Source of the DNA: Muribaculaceae bacterium | GTDB lineage: Bacteria > Bacteroidota > Bacteroidia > Bacteroidales > Muribaculaceae | Direction of reading: 5' to 3' | Assembly (NCBI GenBank): GCA_022509165.1 | Contig: JAFLTT010000003.1 | Span: forward strand, 1 to 64,000 | DNA: 64,000 nt | In this document: piece by piece, positions 18,802 through 28,584 of the stretch | Numbering within the stretch: position 1 is the stretch's first letter | Layout: the number at the start of each line of letters is the position of its first letter | Notes under the pieces: generated by a model | The model's input: only the letters and a program-made list of their open reading frames with translations | What the model was told of the DNA's origin: nothing | The model's database searches: none | Made by a program: the position numbers and the translations under genes

Positions 18802-20250
18802 TTATTTGATTTTCTTCCGGATCTTATCCAGTTCTTTCTTATTCACCTCCAATTTGTGTCGGCTCCTTAAGTCTTTTACCCAGTCTTTTTCCAATTTATC
18901 TTGATAATCATTTATTACACTGCTTTTTACATCTTCAAGATTTTCAGGCTGGTCGATTATTCTTCCCTCTAATATAAAATAAGTTGAAAAATTACGCAGG
19001 TTAGGCTTTTCTTTTTCCTCATTAAACATAGCGATGTCGATCAGAGAATTACCCCCCTTTGGAGTATTAAACCGTTCTACACTTGCCACTCTTTTAAACT
19101 TACTTCTTATTAGGTCAATCGCCTCGTTACCATTAAGACCGGTTATCTGTTTCTTAATTTCTGCTGCTACTGAATCGTTCTGTGCAAGCACAAGGATTCC
19201 CTTTGCATGAGGTTTATCCCAATTATAATTATCAATATGTTTATTATAGAAATTTCTGAGTCCTACACTATCATTTGAAGCCTTGTTCCAGATATTTTCC
19301 ACACTCACTTCATATAGAAGGCTACCATTAGTATATTCATCTACCAAATTGCGATATTCCGGATTAGACTGATATTGTATCTCTTCTTCAGCTGCCATCA
19401 ATACGTTATAGGTTTCCTCAGGACTTTTACCTTCCAAGTCGATATTTTTATGACGGTCGCTTAATTTCTTTATCAAATTTTGCCTGATCTGATTGTAACG
19501 GGCATCAAACGGAGAAGTTACCTTCTGAGAAACCTCGGCTTTTACTTCATCGTATGATTTTACTTTTCTGTTAAAATCAAGAGAGGGTTTTCTGGCCCCC
19601 GGTTTTACTATATGCCATCCCACATGGGATTCCACAATTTCAGAGATTTCCCCTTCCGGCGTTTCGTACACAGCAGTTTCGAATCCATAAGGGTAAGTTC
19701 CTGCAGGCGCGAATCCAAGATAACCACCCTTCGCTGCAGAAAACTTATCTTGGGAATATTCCTTTGCCATTTCAATAAAATCGGCCCCATTGAGCAATTC
19801 TGTTCTTATACTGTCAAGAAGTGCGCGATTTCGGGCATCTCTTGCTTCATTGTGAGTTCGGATTATCATTATATGACTGGACTCTACTTGAGTATTTTCC
19901 CTCTCAAAAGCTTTATCCACCAATTGATTGAAAAATACAGTATCTGTCACATAGGGTTCCAGGAGTTCTCTACGGTAAATATCTATTTCATTTTTAAAAG
20001 ATGCCGTGGTGTCGATGCCCAGTGATTTAGCCTCCGCTACCTTTAGCCTATAAACTTCAAAAAGTTGTAAATATTCCTCTAAGGTAAGGGGTTGGTTCTG
20101 TTGTTGATTGTTTTTATTGTAGAGGTAGAGGAATTCTTCAGTTGGAACTTCTTCGCCATCAATTGTTAAAATCACTCCTTTTTTTTCTTTACCCTGACTT
20201 ACAAATGTTGTTAAGAAGCCCAGTATAAATATGAATATCGATTTTTTCAC
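18802..20250 (-). CDS. Parvulin-type peptidyl-prolyl isomerase
   Basis: 482 aa with an N-terminal signal peptide (IFIFILGFLTTFVSQG). The SurA-like N-domain begins at VILTIDGEEVPTEEFLYLY. A complete parvulin domain follows at about residues 120-225, with ESSHIMI, the GGYLGFAPAG loop and ESHVGWHIVK. The C-terminal half (about 250-482) is a second, more divergent helical/PPIase-like part. Periplasmic folding role. First of the three-gene cassette, 28 nt after recQ. Confidence 0.85.
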   Translation of the reverse strand: MKKSIFIFILGFLTTFVSQGKEKKGVILTIDGEEVPTEEFLYLYNKNNQQQNQPLTLEEYLQLFEVYRLKVAEAKSLGIDTTASFKNEIDIYRRELLEPYVTDTVFFNQLVDKAFERENTQVESSHIMIIRTHNEARDARNRALLDSIRTELLNGADFIEMAKEYSQDKFSAAKGGYLGFAPAGTYPYGFETAVYETPEGEISEIVESHVGWHIVKPGARKPSLDFNRKVKSYDEVKAEVSQKVTSPFDARYNQIRQNLIKKLSDRHKNIDLEGKSPEETYNVLMAAEEEIQYQSNPEYRNLVDEYTNGSLLYEVSVENIWNKASNDSVGLRNFYNKHIDNYNWDKPHAKGILVLAQNDSVAAEIKKQITGLNGNEAIDLIRSKFKRVASVERFNTPKGGNSLIDIAMFNEEKEKPNLRNFSTYFILEGRIIDQPENLEDVKSSVINDYQDKLEKDWVKDLRSRHKLEVNKKELDKIRKKIK

Positions 20251-20278
20251 TTTCTTTATCTTTATGTTTTTCTGAATC

Positions 20279-22456
20279 TTAAATTCCCATTTCCGATAGA
20301 AACTTAATTCTTACGAGTCTCACTTCCTCTTCAGTAAAATCGGCTCCCAATTCTTCAAGCACTTCGTCGATATCATCCTCTTCACTTTCCCTAAGCACTT
20401 CCATGATTTCTTCCTGATGGTCATAATCCATCATTTCCTCAATAAAATAATCTATATTGATTTTGGTGCCGGCTTCCACGATGCTTTCCAGTTCATAGAG
20501 GAGTTCTTCAAATTCCAGTCCCTTGCTCTGGGCCACCTCTTCAAGGTCTATTTTTTTATCCACACATTGTATCAATGCCACTTTAAGCTTACTTTTATTA
20601 GCCACAGAACGCACCCTCATATCTTCCGGTCGCTCTATTTCATTCTCTTCGACATGACGACATATCAACTGTAGAAATTCCTTTCCGTACCTTTTAGCCT
20701 TACCCTCACCCACACCCGGTATCGCGGCAAGTTCCTGCATGGTGACGGGATAAGTAGTGGCCATACATTCCAGTGAATTTTCCTGGAATAATACATAGGG
20801 AGGAAGCTTTAGCTTCTTCGCCATATCTTTACGAAGATCCTTGAGGAGGGAGAACAGTTCCTGATCGGCAGCTCCGCCTCCTACTTTTGGCATCACCTCT
20901 GAATCGATCTCCACAAATTCTTTGTCCTCCACAATTTTGAAAGAATCTTTTCCTTTAAGAAAATCCTTTCCCTTTTCAGAGACTTCTATGTAACCGTAAT
21001 TTTCAAGATCTTTTTCAAAATAACCTTCTACTGTAGCCTGACGTAGAAGACTCAATATAAATTTTTCTTCCTTGTAATCAAGTTCCCCGAAATTATCCAA
21101 TTTATCATGACCATAAGACTTTACCTCATCTGTAGGCCGGCCGATCAAAACATTTACCAGATATTCAGGAGTCACTTTACGTTTTATTGACAACCTGGTT
21201 TCTAAGGCAGAACGCAGTTCATCCGAAGCCTCTACCTTTTCTTGCGGATTAAGACAATTGTCGCAATTATTGCATTTAGTTTCGTCACGGTTCTCTCCAA
21301 AATAATGAAGCAGTATTCTTCTTCGGCAAAGACTGGATTCGGCATAGGCAGCTGTTTCAGCCAGAAGATGACGTCCTATCTCCTGTTCGGCTGCTGTTTT
21401 AGTCTGCATCAGTTTCTCAAGTTTCTGCAGATCCTTATAAGTATAGAAAGCAATACATCTTCCTTCACCACCGTCACGTCCAGCTCTTCCCGTCTCCTGA
21501 TAATACCCCTCCAGGCTTTTAGGCACATCATAATGTATCACAAATCTAACGTCGGGTTTGTCGATACCCATACCAAATGCTATGGTAGCTACAATCACTT
21601 GCACCTCTTCCTGAAGAAATGCATCCTGATTATGCGACCTGGTGGCTGAATCCATTCCGGCATGATAGGGAAGCACGGAAATATCATTGATTCGTAAAGT
21701 TTCGGTCAGTTCCTCAACTTTTTTTCTGCTAAGACAATAAATAATGCCTGATTTTCCCGGGTTATTACGAATAAATTTGATTATATCTCTATCTATCTCC
21801 TTGGTCTTTGGCCTTACTTCATAATAAAGATTAGGACGGTTGAAGCTTGATTTGTATACCACAGCTCTGAGCATCCCCAGGTTTTTCTGGATATCGTGTT
21901 GCACCTTTGGAGTGGCGGTGGCTGTAAGAGCAATTAAGGGACGCGAACCTATGTCGTTGATGATAGAACGGATTCTTCGGTATTCCGGTCGGAAATCATG
22001 ACCCCATTCAGAAATACAATGGGCTTCATCTACTGCGAAGAATGAAATTTTCATCTGCTTGATGAATTGCATGTTTTCCTCTTTGGTAAATGATTCCGGT
22101 GCTACATAGAGAAGTTTGGTTTTCCCATCCATCACATCTTTCTTCACCTTATCGCTCATGGCTTTAGTTAAAGAAGAGTTGAGAAAATGGGCTATGCCAT
22201 CATCTTCACCGTAATTTCTCATGGAATCCACCTGATTTTTCATCAGGGCAATTAGAGGTGATATTACAATGGCTGTACCCTCTGAAAGCAAAGCCGGCAA
22301 TTGATAGCAGAGAGATTTACCACCTCCAGTGGGCAAAAGCACAAACACATCCTGACCATCCAGCAAACTTTCTATAATTTCAAGCTGGTTGCCTTTAAAA
22401 GTATCGAATCCGAAATTAGTTTTTAATGCTTCGTGGATTGCTTTGCGGTCTGCCAT
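20279..22456 (-). CDS. recQ: ATP-dependent DNA helicase RecQ
   Basis: 725 aa. Superfamily 2 helicase motifs are present: LPTGGGKSLCYQ (Walker A), VDEAHCISEWGHDFRPEY (DEAH box and RecQ aromatic loop), TATATP and QETGRAGRDG. The RecQ zinc site follows (CRRRILLHYFGE ... CNNCDNC), then the winged helix and an HRDC domain (EYxx-like ELAAIPGVGEGKAKRYG). The C-terminal extension beyond the HRDC is acidic and ends EEVRLVRIKFLSEMGI, as seen in Bacteroidales RecQ. RecQ unwinds DNA during recombinational repair. It appears to lead the transcription unit that contains mutL. Confidence 0.95.
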   Translation of the reverse strand: MADRKAIHEALKTNFGFDTFKGNQLEIIESLLDGQDVFVLLPTGGGKSLCYQLPALLSEGTAIVISPLIALMKNQVDSMRNYGEDDGIAHFLNSSLTKAMSDKVKKDVMDGKTKLLYVAPESFTKEENMQFIKQMKISFFAVDEAHCISEWGHDFRPEYRRIRSIINDIGSRPLIALTATATPKVQHDIQKNLGMLRAVVYKSSFNRPNLYYEVRPKTKEIDRDIIKFIRNNPGKSGIIYCLSRKKVEELTETLRINDISVLPYHAGMDSATRSHNQDAFLQEEVQVIVATIAFGMGIDKPDVRFVIHYDVPKSLEGYYQETGRAGRDGGEGRCIAFYTYKDLQKLEKLMQTKTAAEQEIGRHLLAETAAYAESSLCRRRILLHYFGENRDETKCNNCDNCLNPQEKVEASDELRSALETRLSIKRKVTPEYLVNVLIGRPTDEVKSYGHDKLDNFGELDYKEEKFILSLLRQATVEGYFEKDLENYGYIEVSEKGKDFLKGKDSFKIVEDKEFVEIDSEVMPKVGGGAADQELFSLLKDLRKDMAKKLKLPPYVLFQENSLECMATTYPVTMQELAAIPGVGEGKAKRYGKEFLQLICRHVEENEIERPEDMRVRSVANKSKLKVALIQCVDKKIDLEEVAQSKGLEFEELLYELESIVEAGTKINIDYFIEEMMDYDHQEEIMEVLRESEEDDIDEVLEELGADFTEEEVRLVRIKFLSEMGI

Positions 22457-22479
22457 GGAGAGCTTAAAGAGATATTATA

Positions 22480-22510
22480 CAAAGTTAATCCATAATTCCT
22501 AATATTACAA
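22480..22510 (-). promoter_or_regulatory. Predicted recQ promoter
   Basis: Minus-strand TAACTTTG (22487-22480) with TTG (22510-22508) exactly 20 bp upstream fits the Bacteroidetes promoter well. The start site would be near 22473, about 17 nt before the ATG at 22456. Confidence 0.6.
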
Positions 22511-22530
22511 TATCTCTTTTCTTAAATTAA

Positions 22531-22850
22531 GGGCTCGTTCCCCAATTTTTGTTAATGCTGAGGCGGGTGAGCGTCATGCAGATTTGTTCGCGAAGTGAGG
22601 GCGCAATGGGGCTCCATTGTAACCGATACAAGCGGACAAAGATGCTTGGCGATCGGCCTGGATAAAGTAACTTAAATGACCGGAAAATATTTTCTGGCAT
22701 CATGTTTAAAGTTACTTCATCCTCGCATCTCTTTGGTGCTTTCTGTGCTGGCTTTCAGTCACAATGGAGCCCCATTGCTCCTTCAATCCAACCCAGAAAT
22801 CCCTCAAAGATATGCGACCTCAGCGTTAACAAAAATTGGGGAACGAGCCC
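22531..22850. mobile_element. MITE-like palindromic element with 33-bp inverted ends
   Basis: Between recQ and clpX lies a 320-bp stretch whose ends, GGGCTCGTTCCCCAATTTTT... and its reverse complement, match over 33 bp with one mismatch. It is flanked on both sides by TAA, a plausible target-site duplication. Internally a palindromic block GCAATGGGGCTCCATTGT recurs in inverted orientation (22603-22620 and 22761-22778). AAGTAACTT also pairs with its inverse, and the centre near 22690 is the palindrome CCGGAAAATATTTTCTGG. The whole element could fold into one long hairpin. It has no credible ORF. This looks like a non-autonomous element moved by a transposase encoded elsewhere. Confidence 0.75.
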
Positions 22851-22870
22851 TAATGGTTTTAAAAATAGGG

Positions 22871-22906
22871 AAATAAAAAAGCCCGAAAGTTTTTAAACTT
22901 CCGGAC
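22871..22906 (-). terminator. clpX terminator
   Basis: On the minus strand CCGGAAGTTT-AA-AAACTTTCGG forms a 10-bp stem (one G-T) followed by GCTTTTTTATTT. It lies about 70 nt beyond the clpX stop and just before the MITE-like element. Confidence 0.8.
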
Positions 22907-22974
22907 TCCTGTAAAATTTATCTTAAAAAACTTTGGTTTTATCTCCAGTCTTAGTTTTATCTTCAGTCTTAGTC

Positions 22975-24216
22975 TTAATCATCAATGGCAGTCTTTACGA
23001 AATGTGCCCGTTCAAGTTGTTCGTTCACATATTTCGCATCTACTTTGAATTCCTTTTCTTTCTTTGAAGGAATTTCAAACATTGAATCCACCATTATTGT
23101 TTCTACAATCGACCGTAGCCCCCTGGCTCCGAGTTTATACTCTATTGCCTTATCCACTATGAGATCCAGAGCATCTTCCGTAAATTCAAGCTTCACGCCG
23201 TCTAATTCAAACAATTTCTTGTATTGACCGATTATTGAATTTTTGGGTTCAGTCAGAATTCTTCGCAAGGCATCTCTGTCAAGAGGGTCAAGACTGGTGA
23301 GAATGGGAAGCCTGCCTATGATTTCCGGGATCAGACCGAAGGACTTTAAATCCATCGGGAGAACATATTTCATCAAATTTTCTCTCTTCTTCTTTCTGGT
23401 AGATTCATCGTGACCATATCCCACTACATGAGTATTCAGTCTGGAAGCTATTTTTCTTTCTATACCGTCGAAGGCTCCTCCGCAGATAAAGAGTATGTTC
23501 TTGGTGTTTACCGCAATCATTTTCTGCTCAGGATGCTTGCGTCCGCCATTCGGTGGAACAAGAACAACACTTCCCTCAAGAAGCTTCAGCAATCCCTGCT
23601 GCACACCTTCTCCGCTTACATCTCGTGTGATCGAAGGGTTATCGGATTTCCGGGCTATCTTGTCTATTTCATCTATAAACACGATACCTCTCTCCGCTTT
23701 TTCCACATCGTAATCACATGTCTGAAGTAATCGGGTGAGCAAAGATTCTATATCTTCACCTACATAACCGGCCTCAGTCAGTACAGTGGCGTCTACAATG
23801 GTAAACGGAACATCCAGAAGTCTTGCTATTGTCTTAGCAAGCAGGGTCTTTCCGGTTCCAGTTGGACCTACCAAAATGATGTTGGATTTCTCTATGTCTA
23901 CATCATCATCTTCTGCCTGGTTGATTCGCTTATAATGATTGTAAACAGCTACCGAAAGATATTTCTTTGCTTCCTCTTGCCCTATTACATATTTGTCGAG
24001 AAAATCTTTTATCTCTTTTGGTTTTGGAATCTCATGTGCCGATTCCTTAGCCTTTGACTTTGCCGGTTTCTTTAATTGAGAATCCCTTGCATTATCAATA
24101 TAGGTGATACAATCAGTGCAAAGATTTAATCCTTCCAGTACTTTTATTACCGGATTTGCGGCACTGTCATGGGTGCCGCACATCATACATCTCAACCCGG
24201 AACGGTTGTTGGCCAT
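22975..24216 (-). CDS. clpX: ATP-dependent protease unfoldase ClpX
   Basis: 413 aa, normal length. An N-terminal zinc-binding domain (CMMCG ... CTDC) is followed by the AAA+ module: Walker A GPTGTGKT, Walker [10 protein letters not shown], pore loop region AGYVGED and sensor 2 GARGLR. ClpX recognises tagged substrates and feeds them into ClpP. It follows clpP by 3 nt, so the two are co-transcribed. The C-terminus is normal and ends before a terminator. Confidence 0.97.
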   Translation of the reverse strand: MANNRSGLRCMMCGTHDSAANPVIKVLEGLNLCTDCITYIDNARDSQLKKPAKSKAKESAHEIPKPKEIKDFLDKYVIGQEEAKKYLSVAVYNHYKRINQAEDDDVDIEKSNIILVGPTGTGKTLLAKTIARLLDVPFTIVDATVLTEAGYVGEDIESLLTRLLQTCDYDVEKAERGIVFIDEIDKIARKSDNPSITRDVSGEGVQQGLLKLLEGSVVLVPPNGGRKHPEQKMIAVNTKNILFICGGAFDGIERKIASRLNTHVVGYGHDESTRKKKRENLMKYVLPMDLKSFGLIPEIIGRLPILTSLDPLDRDALRRILTEPKNSIIGQYKKLFELDGVKLEFTEDALDLIVDKAIEYKLGARGLRSIVETIMVDSMFEIPSKKEKEFKVDAKYVNEQLERAHFVKTAIDD

Positions 24217-24219
24217 ACT

Positions 24220-24939
24220 TTAATCTTTCTTATGACGGGGGTTTACCAAAATTTTATCAATCATGCCATAGTCTTTGGCTTCTGCAGCGGTCATCCAATA
24301 ATCCCTGTCAGAATCCTTTTCTACCTTATCAAATGGCTGTCCTGAATGTTCAGATATAATACGGTAGAGTTCTTCCTTGAGTTTAAGAATTTCTCTGGCA
24401 GTAATTTCAATGTCAGAAGCCTGTCCCTGGATTCCTCCCATCGGCTGGTGTATCATCACACGCGAGTGTGGCAGTGCATACCTTTTACCCTTTTCTCCTG
24501 CCACGAGAAGTACGGCTGCCATGGATGCTGCCATTCCTGTACAGATAGTAGATACATCGCTTGATACATACTGCATTGTATCATATATACCAAGACCTGC
24601 ATATACTGAACCGCCGGGAGAATTGATGTAGATGGAAATATCCTTCTCCGGATCTATTGAATCCAGATACAGCAACTGTGCCTGAATTATATTGGCAGAG
24701 GTGTCTGTAACCTGGGTGCCGAGAAAGATTATCCTGTCCATCATCAGACGGGAAAATACATCCATTTGGGTTACATTCAATTGTCTCTCCTCAAGTATAT
24801 AAGGATTCATATAATCAGCCCTTGGATAACTTGCGGCTACATTGGGGTTAGTAAGATTTACGTGTTTTACATAACTGTCTAATACGCTTGAACTCAGACC
24901 TAAATGGTTGACTGCGTAATTTCTGAAATCTTTCTGCAT
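24220..24939 (-). CDS. clpP: ATP-dependent Clp protease proteolytic subunit
   Basis: 239 aa. The serine-protease triad is visible: Ser in [10 protein letters not shown], His in MIHQPMGG and Asp in [10 protein letters not shown]. The N-terminus is about 30-40 residues longer than E. coli ClpP, as usual in Bacteroidetes. It assembles into the barrel-shaped peptidase that works with ClpX, encoded 3 nt downstream. In many bacteria tig-clpP-clpX form one operon; here a repeat element and a strong terminator separate tig from clpP. Confidence 0.97.
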   Translation of the reverse strand: MQKDFRNYAVNHLGLSSSVLDSYVKHVNLTNPNVAASYPRADYMNPYILEERQLNVTQMDVFSRLMMDRIIFLGTQVTDTSANIIQAQLLYLDSIDPEKDISIYINSPGGSVYAGLGIYDTMQYVSSDVSTICTGMAASMAAVLLVAGEKGKRYALPHSRVMIHQPMGGIQGQASDIEITAREILKLKEELYRIISEHSGQPFDKVEKDSDRDYWMTAAEAKDYGMIDKILVNPRHKKD

Positions 24940-24982
24940 ATTATAATATCTTTCTTAAAATTTTCTCTTTTATAAGCAGGAC

Positions 24983-25182
24983 TCTATAAGAATTAATGAT
25001 TATCTCAAATAATATCCCAATCGGCTTTTGTAGGGACGCAAGGTCTTTGCGTCCTTTGATAATCAATGAATTATCCTTCTTTTAATTCGGACGCACGAGC
25101 CGTGCGTCCCTACTTTTGAGGGTAATTTATTAATTGGGGTATTTCTGAGGATAATCATTAAGAGTTATATTTTTATAGAATC
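24983..25182. repeat. Palindromic intergenic repeat with GGACGCA hairpins
   Basis: The clpP-tig gap (24940-25295) holds an imperfect palindrome of about 200 bp. Outer arms share CTATAA and TTAATGATTATC (24993-25004) with GATAATCATTAA (25150-25161). Inner arms share GTAGGGACGCA with TGCGTCCCTAC. Each inner arm forms its own small hairpin (25034-25053 and 25089-25109), and the second is ...GGACGCACGAGCCGTGCGTCC. No ORF. The GTAGGGACGCA-type core resembles REP/MITE-like palindromes seen in multiple copies in bacterial genomes. Confidence 0.7.
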
Positions 25183-25221
25183 TTGACTGAACTTTTATTT
25201 TTCAGTAGCAAATTATATGCC

Positions 25222-25261
25222 AAAGAAAAAAAGTCAATCATTATATTAAACAATGATTGAC
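25222..25261 (-). terminator. Trigger factor gene terminator
   Basis: On the minus strand GTCAATCAT...ATGATTGAC (9-bp stem, 11-nt loop) is followed by TTTTTTTCTTT. It lies about 35 nt after the tig stop. Confidence 0.85.
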
Positions 25262-25295
25262 CCTTCTTTATTGCATTCCCCTCTATGATGCAGCG

Positions 25296-26648
25296 TCAGG
25301 CTGTCTCATAGAGTTTCTTAAATTCCTCGATAGACAGTTCCTTATTATCTAATGTTACATTTTCTTTTATTGTATCATAGATTTTTTTATTCAGAGCATT
25401 TCGCTCGAAGGTATCGCGGTTCTTCTGGTCCTTCATCACTTCCTTGGCATAATGTTCGATGATACCCTCTGCCAATGAAGCCGGTCCATATTGGCTCAAC
25501 TGATGATAAACTGCTACACGCGCCTGATTCATTATGTCTTCTTCAGAAACCTCAATTTTAAATTTGGAAATTATTTCATCCTTAGTGAGATCCCATACAA
25601 GTTGTGAACGAATCTTGGTGAATTCTTCATCAATATTTTCATCATTCAGTTGCTGATTCTGAGAAATAAGGAATTTCTTGAGCACCTCTTCCGGAAGCTG
25701 TACATTTCCTACTGCTTTCTCAATTACATTGCGTGAATCGATGGTAAATCTGAAATCTGATTCACCTTTAAGCTGGTCCTTGATCAGCTCTTTCACTGCT
25801 GCCTTCAGTTCTTCTTCATTATGGGCCTTGTCTTTACCCACTGCATTATCGAAGAATTCCTGATCTAATTCAGCCGGCTTAAGAACTATAATCTCCTTAA
25901 TTTCGAAATTAAAGTCTCCCTTATGATTTTCTACGTCGCTTTTGTCGATATTCAGCATTGAAGACATTTCTGTCACATTGCTGTTGCAAGAGGCAGCCGG
26001 ATTAAACACCACGATATCGCCGGGATGTTTTCCTTCGAAAAGTTTCTTCTGCTCTTCATTGGTGAAATGAATTGGAGCCAAAATACCATTGTCAACTACG
26101 ATTCCATCCTCTTTCACACTTCCGTCGGAATTCAACTCACTTATCACACCCTTTATCACTGCATCAGGCTCAGTTTCTTCTCCGGGACCCTGAACTCCGA
26201 ATCTCTTTCTGAGAGCTGTGATTTCCTGGTCTACCATATCGTCGGTTACGGTAATAGTGTAATAAGGTACTTTCATATCCTTACCGATATGGGCATCAAT
26301 TTCAGGAGCTAAACCTACTTTAAATTTGAAAGTAAATTCTGTAGCACCATCTTTAAGTTCATTATCTTTGTCAGGAACAGGCTGACCCAGAACTCGCAAC
26401 TTATTGTCTCTTATATAGTCGTATACAGCATCTACGATGTCCCTGTTTACAACATCATACTTTACTGCTGTACCATATTTCTTTTCCAATATACCCATAG
26501 GTACATGTCCGGCACGGAAACCGGGTTCAGGACGATTCTTGCCGATTTCCTTTAATTGTTTCTTCACCTTATCGGCATAGTCCTTTTCTTCCAATGTCAC
26601 GGTCAGTTCACCGTTTACATTGTCAAGTTTTTTAAATTCTACGTTCAT
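25296..26648 (-). CDS. tig: Trigger factor
   Basis: 450 aa. The N-terminal ribosome-binding domain contains the signature GFRAGHVPMGILEKKYG (canonical GFRxGKxP), followed by a weakly conserved PPIase-like domain and the long helical C-terminal chaperone arms. It binds nascent chains at the ribosome exit tunnel. Its monocistronic nature is supported by its own promoter and terminator. Confidence 0.92.
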   Translation of the reverse strand: MNVEFKKLDNVNGELTVTLEEKDYADKVKKQLKEIGKNRPEPGFRAGHVPMGILEKKYGTAVKYDVVNRDIVDAVYDYIRDNKLRVLGQPVPDKDNELKDGATEFTFKFKVGLAPEIDAHIGKDMKVPYYTITVTDDMVDQEITALRKRFGVQGPGEETEPDAVIKGVISELNSDGSVKEDGIVVDNGILAPIHFTNEEQKKLFEGKHPGDIVVFNPAASCNSNVTEMSSMLNIDKSDVENHKGDFNFEIKEIIVLKPAELDQEFFDNAVGKDKAHNEEELKAAVKELIKDQLKGESDFRFTIDSRNVIEKAVGNVQLPEEVLKKFLISQNQQLNDENIDEEFTKIRSQLVWDLTKDEIISKFKIEVSEEDIMNQARVAVYHQLSQYGPASLAEGIIEHYAKEVMKDQKNRDTFERNALNKKIYDTIKENVTLDNKELSIEEFKKLYETA

Positions 26649-26716
26649 ATATTTCTTGATTTATTTCTATATAATTATAAACGTTCTTTTAAAGATATAG
26701 TTCCTTAAAAGCGGTG

Positions 26717-26747
26717 CAAAGTTATTTAAATTTAAGCGTTTCCACAA
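26717..26747 (-). promoter_or_regulatory. Predicted tig promoter
   Basis: Minus-strand TAACTTTG (26724-26717) with TTG (26747-26745) 20 bp upstream. The start site would be near 26710, with a UTR of about 60 nt. Confidence 0.6.
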
Positions 26748-26761
26748 GATTATAACTCACT

Positions 26762-28066
26762 CTACTTCCAGAAGCATTTAAACACTTTCACCATATCCAG
26801 ATGATCATTTACTCCTGCGGTTTCCACAGCCGAATGCATTGCCCAAATAGCCGAACCCACATCTACTCCATTCAAATCAAGTTGTGAAGTAAGGATATTT
26901 CCCAAAGTAGAACCACCGGCCATGTCGGAATGATTTACAAACATTTGCCATTTCACTCCCGCTTCTTGACATAGTTCTTTGAATATGGCTGCTCCATATG
27001 AATCAGTCATATATTTACAATTGGAATTGATTTTTATCACCGGTCCTTTCCCTATCACCGGATGATTAGTGGGATCGTATTTTTCATTATAATTTGGATT
27101 CCAGGCATGTGCATCATCTGCTGAAATCACAAATGAATTGGCAGCTCCTATATGAAAGTCTTCTTTGGTACCACCCAGTTGAGCACACACCCTTTCCATC
27201 AAGTCGCGTAGCACAGGAGAAGCTGCCCCTTGCCTGGTACCTGAGCCGGTTTCTTCGTTATCGAAGATTGCCAGGATTCTCATGTTGTCGCTATCGGTAT
27301 AGCATGTCGACAGCAACGCCTCTAATCCGGCAAAAGCCATAGAAAGATCGTCAATACGGCCCGATGATATATACTCATTATTGATACCGCATCTCTGCGC
27401 ACTTATCACCGGATATAGACTGATTTCATAATCCAGAATATCTTCCGATTCCACTCCACATTCTTTTGCAATCATCTCCATCATCACGCCTTTGTGTGAT
27501 CGGGCTTTTTCTAATGTAGAAGCATCGAAATAACCCACTACGGGTCTCATATCTTTTTGCACTGATAAGTGATTTCCCTCATTCACACCTCTATTGAAAT
27601 GAATTGCCAGATGTGGGATAATTGCTACAGGGCGTTTAAGATCAAATACTATTTCTCTTGGTTGGAATTTTTTATCTGACTTAACTGTAATTCTTCCTGA
27701 CATCGACAGAGGACGGTCAAACCATGTATAGAGTATTCCACCTCCATATTTTTCAACATTGAGGCTTACCACTCCTCCGTCACCATAAATTTCCGGATTT
27801 GGCTTAAGTCTGAGGCATGGACTGTCGCTATGTGCTGCTATAATCCGGCATCCGTTTCGATATGAGGAAAGACCTTTCCCCGTGGTGAAAGCAAATACCG
27901 CACTTCCATTTTTCAGAAGGTAATATCTTCCTCCGGGTTTTATATCCCATTCCTCATTTTGACGCAAGGCTTTAAAGCCTTTTGCATTCAGTTCGTCGGT
28001 TATGGTCTTGGCAGCCAAAAAATTACTTGTCGACTGGTTGAGCCATCTTATTAATCTTTCTATCAT
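26762..28066 (-). CDS. apeB: M18 family aminopeptidase
   Basis: 434 aa. Metal-ligand motifs of the M18 (aspartyl aminopeptidase-like) family are visible: AAHSDSPCLRLKP near residue 75, FDNEETGSGTRQGA in the middle and NHSDMAGGSTLGNI near the C-terminus. It is a cytoplasmic zinc exopeptidase that removes N-terminal residues. Its ATG overlaps the end of the DUF5063 gene by 4 nt, the last of four such overlaps in this operon. The stop lies close to the tig promoter. Confidence 0.92.
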   Translation of the reverse strand: MIERLIRWLNQSTSNFLAAKTITDELNAKGFKALRQNEEWDIKPGGRYYLLKNGSAVFAFTTGKGLSSYRNGCRIIAAHSDSPCLRLKPNPEIYGDGGVVSLNVEKYGGGILYTWFDRPLSMSGRITVKSDKKFQPREIVFDLKRPVAIIPHLAIHFNRGVNEGNHLSVQKDMRPVVGYFDASTLEKARSHKGVMMEMIAKECGVESEDILDYEISLYPVISAQRCGINNEYISSGRIDDLSMAFAGLEALLSTCYTDSDNMRILAIFDNEETGSGTRQGAASPVLRDLMERVCAQLGGTKEDFHIGAANSFVISADDAHAWNPNYNEKYDPTNHPVIGKGPVIKINSNCKYMTDSYGAAIFKELCQEAGVKWQMFVNHSDMAGGSTLGNILTSQLDLNGVDVGSAIWAMHSAVETAGVNDHLDMVKVFKCFWK

Positions 28067-28584
28067 AATTCCTCTTCCTCCCGTGAGTTATATTTTAAAT
28101 TATTTAGAGCCCTGAGCACATTGCAAAGTGTCTGGCTCCAATAGGTCTCAAAATCCTCTTTACAAGAGATATAAGCTTCTTCCAATTGCAATCCCTCAGA
28201 ATCATGCACAATCTGAACGAAATTAAACAGAGGCTGGAAAATATCTGCCATGGATTCTGAAATTGAAGCAGTGATTGGAGTGTCGCTATATTTCATATCT
28301 TCCTCAAAAGTTTCAAGAAATGTATCTGCTCCTCCCATTAGAGCCGCTATACCATGTTGAATTTCACCATATAAAGATTCATCCACATATTCTGAGAAAT
28401 ATTCGCTTTCTCCTAAGGATATCCCTGCCGACAAATCAAAGAAATGCCAGTAGAGTCGAGGAAGGAGATTTAAAGCTTGGTCGATAAAACTCTCTTTGGT
28501 GTGTTCAAGAGAGCTTTCACATAAGTCACAATATTCTTTAGCCAGTCCTACAATCTCCAACAGGCGTGATGTGTTATCATTCAT
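28063..28584 (-). CDS. DUF5063-like protein
   Basis: 173 aa, cytoplasmic, acidic and helical, with no signal peptide. The pattern (LLEIVGLAKEYCDLCE, LLPRLYWHFFDLSA, DIFQPLFNFVQ) resembles DUF5063 proteins of Bacteroidetes. No catalytic motif is visible and the function is unknown. It overlaps nadD upstream and apeB downstream by 4 nt each, so it is firmly part of the operon. Co-conservation with nadD and gmk would suggest a housekeeping role, but that is not established here. Confidence 0.7.
   Translation of the reverse strand: MNDNTSRLLEIVGLAKEYCDLCESSLEHTKESFIDQALNLLPRLYWHFFDLSAGISLGESEYFSEYVDESLYGEIQHGIAALMGGADTFLETFEEDMKYSDTPITASISESMADIFQPLFNFVQIVHDSEGLQLEEAYISCKEDFETYWSQTLCNVLRALNNLKYNSREEEEL

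Noticed and set aside
22676-22896. Two overlapping small ORFs (66 and 64 aa)
   Set aside because: They run through the palindromic element and its terminator; two frames are equally open and neither resembles a protein family.
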